Under the pieces are notes generated by a model that saw only the letters and a program-made list of their open reading frames with translations, made no database searches and was not told the origin of the DNA. Below, one piece after another: positions 32,053-40,876 of a DNA stretch of 64,000 nt. Source of the DNA: Stenotrophomonas sp. 57 (GTDB lineage Bacteria > Pseudomonadota > Gammaproteobacteria > Xanthomonadales > Xanthomonadaceae); contig NZ_CP127407.1 in NCBI RefSeq assembly GCF_030291075.1, positions 62,001-126,000 of the forward strand, written 5' to 3'. The stretch's first letter is position 1. Each line of letters opens with the position of its first letter. The position numbers and the translations under genes were made by a program.

Positions 32053-33151
32053 GGCCCGCAGCCGTCGGGGCGGGCGCGTACAGATCGGCAATACGTGGAA
32101 TGAAGCGCTGCGGATTGGCTCCGACCAGGTTGGTCAGCATCACCACCGCCACGCCGCGCTCGGGATAGACCACGAAGGCCGAGCGCGCCCCGCCGATGCC
32201 GGCCACCTGCAGGTCGGGCGAGGCGTTCAGTACCGGCCAGCCGCCGGCCCATGCACCGGCGCGACCGTCGGCCAGGCGCTCGGCAGTCCACATGCGCTCC
32301 CGCGCCGGGTCCTGCAGCAGGCGGCCTTCGGTCAACGCGACCAGCCAGCGTGCGGTGTCATCGGCAGTGGTGAGGATGCCGCCTCCGGCCCACAGGCTCG
32401 GCGGCACGTCGTAGAACCAGTGCGACAGGCGCGTCGGCGCGTCGGCGGCATCGGTGGCGCGCGGCGCCAGGCTGTACATCGTCGCCACATCCGGAATCAG
32501 GTCATAGCTGTCGCCGAAGGTAGTGCGTGCCATGCGTGCGCCACTGAACTGGGCGGTGGCCAGGAAGCGTTCGTAGGGCATGCCCGATTGCCGCGCGATG
32601 ATCCGCGACAGCAGCAGGTAGTTGGTCTGGTTGTACGCAAAGCGCTGCCCGGGTGCCGCTTCGAGCGGTCGCGCGCTGACCGCCGTCCATGCCTGTGCTT
32701 CCGACCCCGCGCCCAGCAGGCCGTTCGCATCGAGGATGTCCGGCAGGCCCGAGGTGTGGGCCAGCAGCTGGCGCACGCGCACCTCGCGCCATGCCGCCGG
32801 CAGATCGTCCAGGTAGCGCGAGGCCGGTGCATCCAGATCAACTCGCCCCTGCTCTGCCAGCTGTGCGATGGCGACCCCGGTGAAGGCCTTGGTGGCCGAG
32901 TTGAGCGGGAATCGGGTGTCGCGCGAGGCGAGCACGCCGTTCTCCACGTTGGCCAGGCCGTAGGCTTCGGAGAGCACGATCTGGCCGTCCTTGACCACGG
33001 CCAGCTGCAGCCCGGGAATGCGCTCGTCCAGCATGATCTGGCGGACCAAGCGGCGGGTCTGGTCGTTGGCCTGGTCCTGGTTGGCGGACACCGCGGCGAG
33101 GGGCAGGGCGCTGATGAGCATGAGCACGACTCGAAGCGTTGGGCGGAACAT
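32009..33151 (-). CDS. Exported serine hydrolase, beta-lactamase/class C family
   Basis: 380 residues. A signal peptide (VVLMLISALPLAAVSA) leads to a PBP/class C-like fold. The nucleophile motif SxxK is LNSATKAFTG, the YxN motif is YNQTNYLLLSR, and a late GGARSAF occupies the KTG-like position. Such proteins include esterases and peptidases as well as beta-lactamases, so drug hydrolysis is not implied. It is transcribed divergently from the BlaI-like repressor gene, with paired BlaI-type dyads between them, so control by that repressor is likely. The C-terminal tail is Pro/Ala rich and overlaps the SDR gene end. Confidence 0.87.
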   Translation of the reverse strand: MFRPTLRVVLMLISALPLAAVSANQDQANDQTRRLVRQIMLDERIPGLQLAVVKDGQIVLSEAYGLANVENGVLASRDTRFPLNSATKAFTGVAIAQLAEQGRVDLDAPASRYLDDLPAAWREVRVRQLLAHTSGLPDILDANGLLGAGSEAQAWTAVSARPLEAAPGQRFAYNQTNYLLLSRIIARQSGMPYERFLATAQFSGARMARTTFGDSYDLIPDVATMYSLAPRATDAADAPTRLSHWFYDVPPSLWAGGGILTTADDTARWLVALTEGRLLQDPARERMWTAERLADGRAGAWAGGWPVLNASPDLQVAGIGGARSAFVVYPERGVAVVMLTNLVGANPQRFIPRIADLYAPAPTAAGPTPAARPSPAGPPR

Positions 33152-33256
33152 GCGGGATTCCAGAAAGGCGTCGAGGGTCGGATGCACCGGCGGCGGAAAA
33201 GGTTTAACCGCCCCGGATAGGCCTACCGTTCGTCGGCCCATGACTTCCGGGGGATT

Positions 33257-33299
33257 GACTACAGTTGTCGTCAAGCTGACAGTGACGACACGTGTAGTC
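33257..33299. promoter_or_regulatory. Paired BlaI-type operator dyads
   Basis: GACTACAGTTGTCGTC (33257-33272) and GACGACACGTGTAGTC (33284-33299) are inverted copies differing at the two central bases. Each has inner dyad symmetry, with TACA/TGTA half-sites as in BlaI/MecI operators. They lie between the divergent hydrolase and the repressor gene, 15 nt before the repressor ATG, where binding could block both promoters. Confidence 0.75.
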
Positions 33300-33313
33300 A
33301 AGGGAGTGGTGTC

Positions 33314-33700
33314 ATGCGTGGCAAGTCCATAGGGGACCAGGAACTGGCCCTGCTGCAGTACATCGATGAACATGCGCCGGCCAGCGTGGGCGAGGTCGCC
33401 AGCGGCTACGGCGAGGCCCGTGGCCTGGCCCGCTCCACCGTGCTGACGATGATGGAACGGCTGCGGGCGAAGGGCTATCTTCAGCGCCGGCAGCAGGACG
33501 GCGTCTACCGCTACCAGGCCACCCGTGGCCCGCAGAGCGTGCTGCAGGGTGCCGTGGCCCAGTTCGTCGACAACACCCTGCAGGGGTCGGTGTCGCCGTT
33601 CGTGGCCTACCTGTCGCAGCGCCAGCAGGTCAGCGACAACGAGCTGGCCGAGCTGGAAGCGCTGGTTGCCCAACTCCAATCGCGTCGCCACGAGGGCTGA
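33314..33700 (+). CDS. BlaI/MecI/CopY-family transcriptional repressor
   Basis: 128 residues with the winged-helix start IGDQELALLQYI, the recognition region RSTVLTMMERLRAKGYLQR, and a helical dimerisation tail. AGGGAG lies 7 nt before the ATG. The next gene is a BlaR1-type membrane protease 3 nt downstream, the normal partner that relieves repression. The operator dyads upstream suggest autoregulation. Confidence 0.92.
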   Translation: MRGKSIGDQELALLQYIDEHAPASVGEVASGYGEARGLARSTVLTMMERLRAKGYLQRRQQDGVYRYQATRGPQSVLQGAVAQFVDNTLQGSVSPFVAYLSQRQQVSDNELAELEALVAQLQSRRHEG

Positions 33701-33703
33701 GCC

Positions 33704-35695
33704 ATGGACACCACGATGCTGATCCCGATGCTGGAACGGCTGGGCTGGACCAGCCTGCAGACCGTGCTGCTGGTGGCCCTGGTGTATGGCCTGTGCCGCG
33801 CGCTGCCGTCGTTGTCGGCGGCCACCCGCTGCCGCCTGTGGTGGCTGGTCTCGCTGCAGGCCGTGCTCGGCCTGTTCTGGAGCCAGCCGTTGCAGTTGGC
33901 CTGGCTGCCGGCACCGCAGGCGGTGGCGATGACCGCCACTGACGTTGCCGCTGATCTGGTGTACCCACTGGCGCCGGAAGCCTCGGCGCAGCTGCTGGCC
34001 GCGATGCCGATGCCTGCGGCGGACGTGCCGGCGGTTGCGTGGTGGGCGGTCGCACTGGCTGCGCTGTGGCTGTCCGGCGTGCTGCTGATGGCGTTGCGCA
34101 CCTTCGGTGAGTGGCGCCGCTGCCGCGCACTGCTGGCTGCGGCCCATCCCTGCGAGGACGAGGCGCTGGTGCAGGCCCTGCAGCTGGCCTCCGACGCGCA
34201 CGGCGTGCGCCCTGCGCCGCGGCTGTGGATGAGCGCGCAGGTGGACTCGCCGCAGCTGATCGGGCCGTTCCGCCCAGTGCTGCTGCTGCCGGCCGGCGAC
34301 AACGCCCTGCAGGGCGACGCGCTGGACCTGGCACTGACCCACGAACTGCAGCACCTGCAGCGTCGTGACCTGCAGTGGGGCCTGCTGCCCGCGTTGGCCC
34401 AGCACCTGTTCTTCTTCCACCCGCTGCTGCGGCTGTCGGTGCGCGAATACGCCCAGGCCCGCGAGGAAGCGGTGGATGCGGCGGTGGTCGGCCAGCACGG
34501 TGCCAGCCGCCAGGCCTATGGCCGCCTGCTGCTGCAGCTGGGCGTGGCACCGCAGCCGCACCTGGGCGTGGCCAGCGCCGCACCAAGCACCACCAGCCTC
34601 AAGCGTCGCCTGCTCTCGCTGCAGTCGCACCGGTCCTGCCCGCGTCTGCTGGCGATCGCGTTGACTGCCGCGGTGGTGGTGGTGGGCGTGGCGCCGATGC
34701 GGCTGGTCGCAGCGCCGGTGCCGCCGGCCCCGCCCGCGCCGCCGGCTGCACCGAAGGCCGTGGTTCCCCCGCCGCCGGCGCCGAAGGTTCCGCCTGCACC
34801 GCCGATGTCGGCGCGCGCGCCGGAGGTGCCGGTGGCCCCTGCGCCGCCCGCCGAGCCTGCCGACGTCGAGGATCTGTCCGGCCCGGACGATGCGGATGTG
34901 GCGGTTGACGTGGATGTCGACGTCGACCCCGGCATCGACGTCGGCCGCAGCACCTCGCGCAGTTCCTCCATCACCACCTACGGGCGGCTGGATCTGAGCA
35001 CGTCGCCGCCGCAGGCGTTCGTGCTGGTCGATGGTGATTCAACCTTCGCCAACGGCGGCATCGACGACGTGACGCTGGCGCGCAAGCAGCTCGGCAAGGG
35101 ACCGGCGCTGTGGTTCCGCCAGGGCAGTGAGCGCTACATCGTGCGTGACCCGATGCTGGTCCAGTCGTTGCAGCGTGCTTACGCCGGTGCGTCCGATCTG
35201 GGGCAGCAGCAGAGCGCACTGGGTCGCCAGCAGAGTGCGCTTGGTCGCCAGCAGAGCGCACTCGGCAAGCAGATGGGCGAGATGGGCCGGCTGCAGGGCG
35301 AGGAGGCGCGCCGTATCGCGTTGGTGGCGGTCGAGGCTGCGCGCAGTGCGATGAGCGCGCACGACATCAATCGCGAAGCCGCCGCCGAAGCCGCGAAGGC
35401 GGCACGCGGGGCGACCAGCGACGCCGCAGTTGCGCGTGAAGCCGCCCGTGAGGCGGCCGCCGCGGCACGTCGCGCGATGCAGGAAGCCCGCAGCCAGGCC
35501 GCACAGTCCAGCCGCACCCGCGACATGAACCGCTTGGCCAGCCAGCAGGCCGAACTGGCCAGCCGCCAGGCGGCGCTGGGCAGCCAGCAGGCCGCGCTGG
35601 GCGAACGCCAGGCGCAGGTGCACGCGCGGGCGGCACAGCAGGCGCAGCTGGTGATCGCCCGTGCATTGGCCAGCGGCAAGGCCGAGCGCCTCTGA
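33704..35695 (+). CDS. BlaR1-like M56 membrane metallopeptidase with novel C-terminal region
   Basis: 663 residues. N-terminal membrane helices (LQTVLLVALVYGLCRALP, WWAVALAALWLSGVLLMAL) flank the zinc site THELQHLQRRD with the distal REEAVDA. A further helix (LAIALTAAVVVVGVAP) leads outside the membrane. In BlaR1/MecR1 a penicillin-binding sensor follows. Here there is instead a Pro-rich linker, an Asp/Val run, a small domain with YGRLDLSTSPPQAFVLVDG, and a long coiled coil with QQSALGR repeats. The signal sensed is therefore probably not a beta-lactam. GAGGG precedes the ATG. I infer that it inactivates the BlaI-like repressor. Confidence 0.88.
   Translation: MDTTMLIPMLERLGWTSLQTVLLVALVYGLCRALPSLSAATRCRLWWLVSLQAVLGLFWSQPLQLAWLPAPQAVAMTATDVAADLVYPLAPEASAQLLAAMPMPAADVPAVAWWAVALAALWLSGVLLMALRTFGEWRRCRALLAAAHPCEDEALVQALQLASDAHGVRPAPRLWMSAQVDSPQLIGPFRPVLLLPAGDNALQGDALDLALTHELQHLQRRDLQWGLLPALAQHLFFFHPLLRLSVREYAQAREEAVDAAVVGQHGASRQAYGRLLLQLGVAPQPHLGVASAAPSTTSLKRRLLSLQSHRSCPRLLAIALTAAVVVVGVAPMRLVAAPVPPAPPAPPAAPKAVVPPPPAPKVPPAPPMSARAPEVPVAPAPPAEPADVEDLSGPDDADVAVDVDVDVDPGIDVGRSTSRSSSITTYGRLDLSTSPPQAFVLVDGDSTFANGGIDDVTLARKQLGKGPALWFRQGSERYIVRDPMLVQSLQRAYAGASDLGQQQSALGRQQSALGRQQSALGKQMGEMGRLQGEEARRIALVAVEAARSAMSAHDINREAAAEAAKAARGATSDAAVAREAAREAAAAARRAMQEARSQAAQSSRTRDMNRLASQQAELASRQAALGSQQAALGERQAQVHARAAQQAQLVIARALASGKAERL
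35207..35269 (+). repeat. Three 21-bp tandem repeats coding QQSALGR
   Basis: Units at 35207-35227, 35228-35248 and 35249-35269 encode QQSALGR, QQSALGR and QQSALGK. Silent differences between units show they are not a fresh duplication. Later QQAALGS-like units extend the same heptad pattern. Confidence 0.8.
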
Positions 35696-35706
35696 AAACG
35701 GCGGAA

Positions 35707-35776
35707 GCGCCGGGCCATGCCCGGCGAGCGCAGCGGCACACCTGAAGACGGAAGGCGCCGGGCATGGCCCGGCGCC
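35707..35776. repeat. Two inverted CCGGGC palindromes
   Basis: GCGCCGGGCCATGCCCGGCG at 35707-35726 and GGCGCCGGGCATGGCCCGGC... at 35754-35776, of the same subtype as 15981-16002 but lacking GTAG. They lie between the convergent BlaR1-like and I78 genes and may end both transcripts. Confidence 0.7.
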
Positions 35777-35789
35777 ACCCGGCGGAACA

Positions 35790-36104
35790 TCAACCGCAGC
35801 TGGCGCGCTCGATCCTGTTCTGCGCATCCACCTGCACGGTCACGCGGTCCTGGCGGAAGTCCATGGTCACCGCCATGCCCGGTTTGACCACCCGCGCATT
35901 GCGCGCGCCACTGGCGCTCACCAGCTGCTTCACGGTGGCTTCGTCGGCGGTCTTGCCGGTGAAAGCGTCCAGCGTGTCCGGCTTGCACTCGTGCACGCCC
36001 TCGGCAGCGGGCGGTGGTGTGCTCTCGTGTGCGGTGCTGCTGCCGGCATGGCTGCAGGCGGCCAGCGGCAGGATGGCGAGCAGGGCGAGGGGACTGAGGC
36101 GCAT
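35790..36104 (-). CDS. Peptidase-inhibitor I78-family lipoprotein (copy 2)
   Basis: 104 residues from the ATG at 36104; the leader LLAILPLAAC is a lipobox. The inhibitor domain runs from CKPDTLDAFTGK through RVVKPGMAVTMDFR to IERASCG, clearly related to copy 1. An upstream in-frame ATG at 36167 lacks a proper leader. It lies 66 nt downstream of the MrfB-like gene and is transcribed in the same direction, so read-through is possible. Confidence 0.87.
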   Translation of the reverse strand: MRLSPLALLAILPLAACSHAGSSTAHESTPPPAAEGVHECKPDTLDAFTGKTADEATVKQLVSASGARNARVVKPGMAVTMDFRQDRVTVQVDAQNRIERASCG

Positions 36105-36170
36105 GGTCGGGCTCCAAGCGTGGATGGTGGCGGCAGTGTCACCGCTGCCACCGTCAGGCCGCGTCAACGC

Positions 36171-37193
36171 CTACTGCCCGACCAGCGCCAGCGTCTCGCG
36201 TTCGCGTTGTTCCTCGCGCACCAGCCGCTGCAGCAGCAGGGCCAGCGTCACCACGTCCTGGTGATTGTGGTCGGCGACCCGCCGCAGGTTCACCGCATCG
36301 CCGCCGCGCAGGAAGCGCAGCCAGGCGCCGGGTGCTTCCGAGCCCGGCAGGTCGTCCTCGCGCACCACGCGCAGCAGCTGGCGTTCGATGGTGGACAGCT
36401 TGCAGTTCTCCCACGTGCCGCGATAGCGGCGGCGCGTGGGATAGAGCAGGTCCAAATGATCCAGTGCGGTGATCGGGCAACGCTGGCGGGCCAGTCGATA
36501 GCGTGCCTTCAGCAGTGGCGCATCGTAGCTGCGGCCGTTGTAGCTGCAGAACACGGTGGTCGGCTGCAGCCAGCTGGCAAACGTAGCCAGCATCGCGTCT
36601 TCCGCAGCCATGGTGGACATCAACAGCTGGCGGATGCGCAGGCCTTCGCCGCGTTGCGGGCACTCGTGCCAGTCAGCGGCGCCGATCATGAAGGCACGGG
36701 TGCCGGTGCCGCCAGCCAGGCCGGTGGTTTCGGTATCGAAGAACAGCAGGTCGCGCGCAGCCACGTGTTCGCCCTCGCGCCGGGCGAAATCCAGCGACAG
36801 CGGTTGTGCCGGGATCGCCTGCGGCTGCAGCGATTCGATCAGGAACAGGCCCGGTGCGATCTCTTCGCCGGGCAGCTGCCGGTCCTGCGCGCTGGCGCGT
36901 GCCGGCGCGGCACCACCGCGGGTGCGCAGGCCGAGCAGGCGATGCAGGCTGCCCACCTCGGGCCGACGCAGCGCGGGCGGCGCCGTGGCAGGTGCCGCCG
37001 CGCCGGTCGGCTTGTGGCGGATCTCCTGCTCGACCCAGGCGAACACCGAACGCTCCGCTGCTGGCTGACGTGCATCGTTGGCGGCCACCGGGGCCTGCGT
37101 GGCGGGTGCTGGCTCGGGCGCGGGCGGCGTGCTCGCCTTCGGGTCACCGGCCTGTTTCCGCAGCAGGCGCAGCTTGTCCAGGCTCAGGCTCAC
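36171..37193 (-). CDS. RNase H-fold exonuclease, YprB/MrfB-like
   Basis: 340 residues. The DEDD-type first motif is LLFFDTETTGLAGGTGTRAF; later acidic positions lie in FCSYNGRSYDAPLL and ADHNHQDVVTLA. In Bacillus subtilis, MrfB (YprB) is the exonuclease partner of helicase MrfA (YprA) in repair of mitomycin C damage. Here it starts at a GTG overlapping the stop of the MrfA-like gene by 4 nt, so the two are co-translated. The first 80 residues are Pro/Ala rich and poorly structured. Confidence 0.85.
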   Translation of the reverse strand: MSLSLDKLRLLRKQAGDPKASTPPAPEPAPATQAPVAANDARQPAAERSVFAWVEQEIRHKPTGAAAPATAPPALRRPEVGSLHRLLGLRTRGGAAPARASAQDRQLPGEEIAPGLFLIESLQPQAIPAQPLSLDFARREGEHVAARDLLFFDTETTGLAGGTGTRAFMIGAADWHECPQRGEGLRIRQLLMSTMAAEDAMLATFASWLQPTTVFCSYNGRSYDAPLLKARYRLARQRCPITALDHLDLLYPTRRRYRGTWENCKLSTIERQLLRVVREDDLPGSEAPGAWLRFLRGGDAVNLRRVADHNHQDVVTLALLLQRLVREEQRERETLALVGQ

Positions 37194-39679
37194 GGTGCCA
37201 GCAGTTCCATCGGCTCGCGTGTGGTCACCACCACGTCGCGCACATGCTGGCAGGCCTCGGCATCGAACAGGTCGAGCACGCGCAGCGCCAGCGCACGCGG
37301 CGAGGTGTCATCCTCTTCCTGCGCGGCCAGCACCGGGCCCACGCAGGCCGGGCAGCCGGCTTTGCAGTCGCAGCGCTGCACCAGTTCGCGCGCGCGCTGC
37401 ACCAGTTCAGCCTGGCGCTGCCACAGTGGCTCGCTGAGGCCGACGCCGCCGGGGAAATTGTCGTACAGATAGACTGTGGGCACGAACTCCTGCAGCAGCT
37501 CGACGATGCCGGGATCACCCTCGCCGCCGCGGAGCTGGCCACGGCCGGTCTGGTCGGCGACCGCGAACCACGAGCCATCGCCGTTGCCGACCGACTTCTG
37601 CAGGTCGCGCGCATCGGCCATCACCGCCACGGTGGCGACGATGTGCAGTGCGTAGGCGGCGCCGAGGAAGCCATCCAGCGCATCCTGCTTGCTGGCGAAC
37701 GCGCGCAGCAGCAGCGCCTGCGGCAGCTGCCACCACACCGCGGTGGTATGCAGTTCCTGGTCGGGCAGGTTCACCGGCCCGTAGCCGATGTTCTCGTGGG
37801 TGTAATAGCGGATCTTCTTGTAGCCCGCCACGCGGCGTACCACGTGCACTTCGCCATGGTGCGAATCGCCACGGCCGGCCACGCCGCCATCGAAGCGGTC
37901 CAGCACCTTGAGCTTGGTGAAGTCGATGCTGTCGGTGTAGTAGTCCACGTGGGTGCGCGTGACATAGGCCTTGCGGCCTTCCCAGTCCAGCGTTTCCACC
38001 TGGTAAGGGGTGGACTGCACCATGTGGATCGCGCCTTCGTACAAGGTGAGCGCGGCCGCGGAATAGTCGACTTCGGCGATGATCTGCTGGCGGCCATCGC
38101 TGCGGTCGACCACCACGAAGTTACCGTCGGCCACGGCGCGCAGGCTGACCGCGTTGGCCGGATAGCTGTCGGCGATCCATTCCCAGCGCTCGCCTTCGCG
38201 ATGGATGACTTCGGTTTCGGCCAGCGCTTCCAGGAACACTTCCGGATCGATCGGGCCGAAGCCATCGCCGACCCGGAACGGCAGTTCAAAGGCCGCGCAG
38301 CGGATGTGGTCGAACAGGATCAACGGCTGGTCCGGCGCGATGCGCGCATGTTCGGGCGAGGCCTCGGCAAAGAAATCCGGATGTCGCACCACGTACTGGT
38401 CCAGCGGCTGCGAGCTGGCCACCATCACGCCCAGCGCGGGCTGCTGGCGACGACCGGCGCGGCCGAAGCGCTGCCAGGTGGCGGCCACGCTGCCGGGGTA
38501 GCCGTTGAGGATGACCACGTCCAGGCTGCCGATATCCACGCCCAGTTCCAGCGCCGAGGTGCTGACGATGCCGTCGATGTTGCCGGCGCGCATCGCCCTC
38601 TCGGTCTCACGCCGCTCGGTGGGCAGGTAGCCGCCGCGGTAGGCGCGGATGCGGGGCGGCTTGCGCGGGTCGTGGTCGAAAATGTCCTTCAGGTACTTGG
38701 TCAGCACTTCCACCATCAGGCGGGTCTGCGCGAACACCAGGGTCTTCAGCCCGGACTTGATCGCGATGCGCGCGATGCGGTTGCTTTGCGAACGTGCGGA
38801 GGCACGCAGGCCCAGGTCCGGATTGATCACCGGCGGGTTCCACAGCAGCACCTGCTTGGGTCCGCTGGGCGCGCCGGATTCGGTGATGGCGGTAACCGGC
38901 GCCTCGATCAGGGCCTCCGCATGCGCCTGCGGGTTGCCGATGGTGGCCGAGCACAGGATGAACTGCGGTTGCACACCGTAGAACGCGCAGATGCGCTTGA
39001 GCCGGCGCAGCACGTTGGTCACGTGGCTGCCGAACACGCCGCGGTAGGTGTGCACCTCGTCGATGACGATGTAGCGCAGGTTCTCGAAGAACTGTGCCCA
39101 CTTGGTGTGATGCGGCAGGATGGCCTGGTGCAGCATGTCCGGGTTGGAGACCACGATGTCGCCATGCAGGCGGATCGCCTGGCGCGCATCGCCGGGGGTG
39201 TCGCCGTCGAAGGTGAAGGCCTTCACCCCCAGATCGCCGGCGCGGTTGAGTTCCAGCAGTTCGGCTACCTGGTCCTGGGCCAGGGCCTTGGTCGGGAACA
39301 GGTACAGCGCCTTGGCCTTGTCCTGCATGGCCGCACTGACCACCGGCAGGGTGTAGCACAGCGACTTGCCGCTGGCGGTGGGGGTGACGATGGCCACGTG
39401 TTCGCCGCGCTGGCTGGCCTCCCACGCTTCGGCCTGGTGGCTGTAGAGCTGCTCGATGCCACGGGCCTTCAGCGCGGCGGCCAGGGCCGGCGGTACCGAC
39501 CCGGGAAGGGGCGCGTAGCGGCCTTCGCGGCCCGGAATGGCAAAGCTGCCGGTGATGCGGTCCTGGTAGCGGCGCTGCAGGCGCGCACTGAGCAGGGCGC
39601 CGTCGCGCGCGGGCAGGCCGTCGCGGGTAGCGAGCTTCTGCTCGGCATCGGCGGTGCGCTTGGCGAGTTCGTAGGCCAT
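37190..39679 (-). CDS. DEAD/DEAH-box helicase with DUF1998, YprA/MrfA-like
   Basis: 829 residues from the ATG at 39679 (MAYELAKRT); a GTG at 39730 would add 17 residues. Helicase motifs: TPTASGKSLCY (I), FPTKALAQDQ (Ia), YIVIDEVHTYRG (II), LCSATIGNP (III), SALELGVDIGSLD (V) and RFGRAGRR (VI). The C-terminal DUF1998 holds the four-cysteine cluster CDCKAGCPAC. This is the architecture of MrfA, a 3'-5' helicase in a nucleotide-excision-like pathway. A small dyad (GTCTCA/TGAGAC) near 39731-39747 lies upstream and could be an operator. Confidence 0.9.
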   Translation of the reverse strand: MAYELAKRTADAEQKLATRDGLPARDGALLSARLQRRYQDRITGSFAIPGREGRYAPLPGSVPPALAAALKARGIEQLYSHQAEAWEASQRGEHVAIVTPTASGKSLCYTLPVVSAAMQDKAKALYLFPTKALAQDQVAELLELNRAGDLGVKAFTFDGDTPGDARQAIRLHGDIVVSNPDMLHQAILPHHTKWAQFFENLRYIVIDEVHTYRGVFGSHVTNVLRRLKRICAFYGVQPQFILCSATIGNPQAHAEALIEAPVTAITESGAPSGPKQVLLWNPPVINPDLGLRASARSQSNRIARIAIKSGLKTLVFAQTRLMVEVLTKYLKDIFDHDPRKPPRIRAYRGGYLPTERRETERAMRAGNIDGIVSTSALELGVDIGSLDVVILNGYPGSVAATWQRFGRAGRRQQPALGVMVASSQPLDQYVVRHPDFFAEASPEHARIAPDQPLILFDHIRCAAFELPFRVGDGFGPIDPEVFLEALAETEVIHREGERWEWIADSYPANAVSLRAVADGNFVVVDRSDGRQQIIAEVDYSAAALTLYEGAIHMVQSTPYQVETLDWEGRKAYVTRTHVDYYTDSIDFTKLKVLDRFDGGVAGRGDSHHGEVHVVRRVAGYKKIRYYTHENIGYGPVNLPDQELHTTAVWWQLPQALLLRAFASKQDALDGFLGAAYALHIVATVAVMADARDLQKSVGNGDGSWFAVADQTGRGQLRGGEGDPGIVELLQEFVPTVYLYDNFPGGVGLSEPLWQRQAELVQRARELVQRCDCKAGCPACVGPVLAAQEEDDTSPRALALRVLDLFDAEACQHVRDVVVTTREPMELLAP

Positions 39680-39772
39680 GGAAGATGGAGCCAGTACGGA
39701 TTGCGAGGGGTCACATGGCACCACATCCACGTCTCAGGATGTGAGACATCGCGCGCGAAGGGCGTGAACCGT

Positions 39773-40876
39773 TCAGTGCCACGGGTCCGGACGCTGCGCG
39801 ATGTCCGCGTCAAGCGCCTCGTTGCGGCGGTGGAGCTGCACCATGCAGATCACAAACCGCACCGCGTGCCAGCCCAGCGCCAGCAATGCCACCGCCTGCC
39901 AGCCAGACGCAAGCGGCCAGCCCAGCGCCAGGCGCTGCGACACCGGCATCCAGGCGGCGCCGAAGACCAGCACGCACAACAGCAGGCCCAGCCACGCCAG
40001 TTGCCAGAACCCTCCCGTGGGCGGATAGCGCCGTCGGTCACTGGCCAGGCACCATGCCGTGCCCGCGCCGAGTACCCATCCATCGCAGGTGCGCACTTCC
40101 AGCAGCATCGAGCGCCCGCGGGAGAATGCCGCAGCGTGCTCCCATTTCTCTGGTAGCTGCACACGCCGGTCACTACCCAGCAACCACACCCGTGATGTCT
40201 CGGCAGTACGCTGGTACGCGCGCAGGCGCCCGCGGACCCGCAGCACGCGCTGCGCAGTCGCAGGGCCCTTGCGGCGAGGGAGGCCCAGCCAGGCCGCAAG
40301 ACCGGCGATGGCGAGCAACGGCATGGCGAGCAGGCCCGGAACGCCGGCGGCGGCCCACAGCGCCAGCATGGCAATCAGCAGCGGGGAAGGGCGCAGGCGG
40401 GGACCCCGTCGCATCGAAACTTCTTCGGGTGTCTCCAGGCGTTCGCCACAGACGCGGCTGGTGGCTGCATCCGGCCGTGCTGCAGCGATGGTGAAGCCAT
40501 TCAGACGCACCACCATGGCCACGTGTTCACCCAGTACCACGTCAGCTTGATTGTCTTCCGAGAGGTAGGGCCATGCCTGTCTTGGCACCAGCACGGGTAT
40601 GCCACCCAGAATGCCGTCACCGACCGGGAAGCTGTTCCGCCACGTCCCGCCGGTGAAGGCTCCACTCAGCCGCTTTATCTGGTCGTCATGGTCACAGCCG
40701 GTCAACGCGCGCACCGGTGCCAGTGCCATGTGTTCGTCCGCGCCCAGCGTCCGCAGCGTGCTGCTCCGGCGCAGCGAGGCGAGGCCTGCGCGGACACGCG
40801 ATGTCCATTCGGCGGCGGTCGCGATGACCATCAGGCACACAACCGCCAGACCAACCAGTACTGCTGCGCGCGACAT
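39773..40876 (-). CDS. Multi-pass membrane protein of unknown function
   Basis: 367 residues from the ATG at 40876 (MSRAAVLVGLAVVCLMVI), whose first segment is a membrane anchor. More hydrophobic stretches: LLIAMLALWAAAGVPGLLAM, LAWLGLLLCVLVFGAAWM and a last one near LALGWHAVRFVICMV. Between them lie soluble parts with no motif I know. The open frame extends upstream to 41254, and a GTG near 41033 is an alternative start, but no ribosome-binding site decides it. Divergent from the exported protein at 41116. Confidence 0.65.
   Translation of the reverse strand: MSRAAVLVGLAVVCLMVIATAAEWTSRVRAGLASLRRSSTLRTLGADEHMALAPVRALTGCDHDDQIKRLSGAFTGGTWRNSFPVGDGILGGIPVLVPRQAWPYLSEDNQADVVLGEHVAMVVRLNGFTIAAARPDAATSRVCGERLETPEEVSMRRGPRLRPSPLLIAMLALWAAAGVPGLLAMPLLAIAGLAAWLGLPRRKGPATAQRVLRVRGRLRAYQRTAETSRVWLLGSDRRVQLPEKWEHAAAFSRGRSMLLEVRTCDGWVLGAGTAWCLASDRRRYPPTGGFWQLAWLGLLLCVLVFGAAWMPVSQRLALGWPLASGWQAVALLALGWHAVRFVICMVQLHRRNEALDADIAQRPDPWH

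Noticed and set aside
34900..34960. Asp/Val run in the BlaR1-like protein as a calcium-binding repeat
   Set aside because: The DVDVDVD text lacks glycines and spacing of known calcium-binding nonapeptides; it is better described as an acidic linker.
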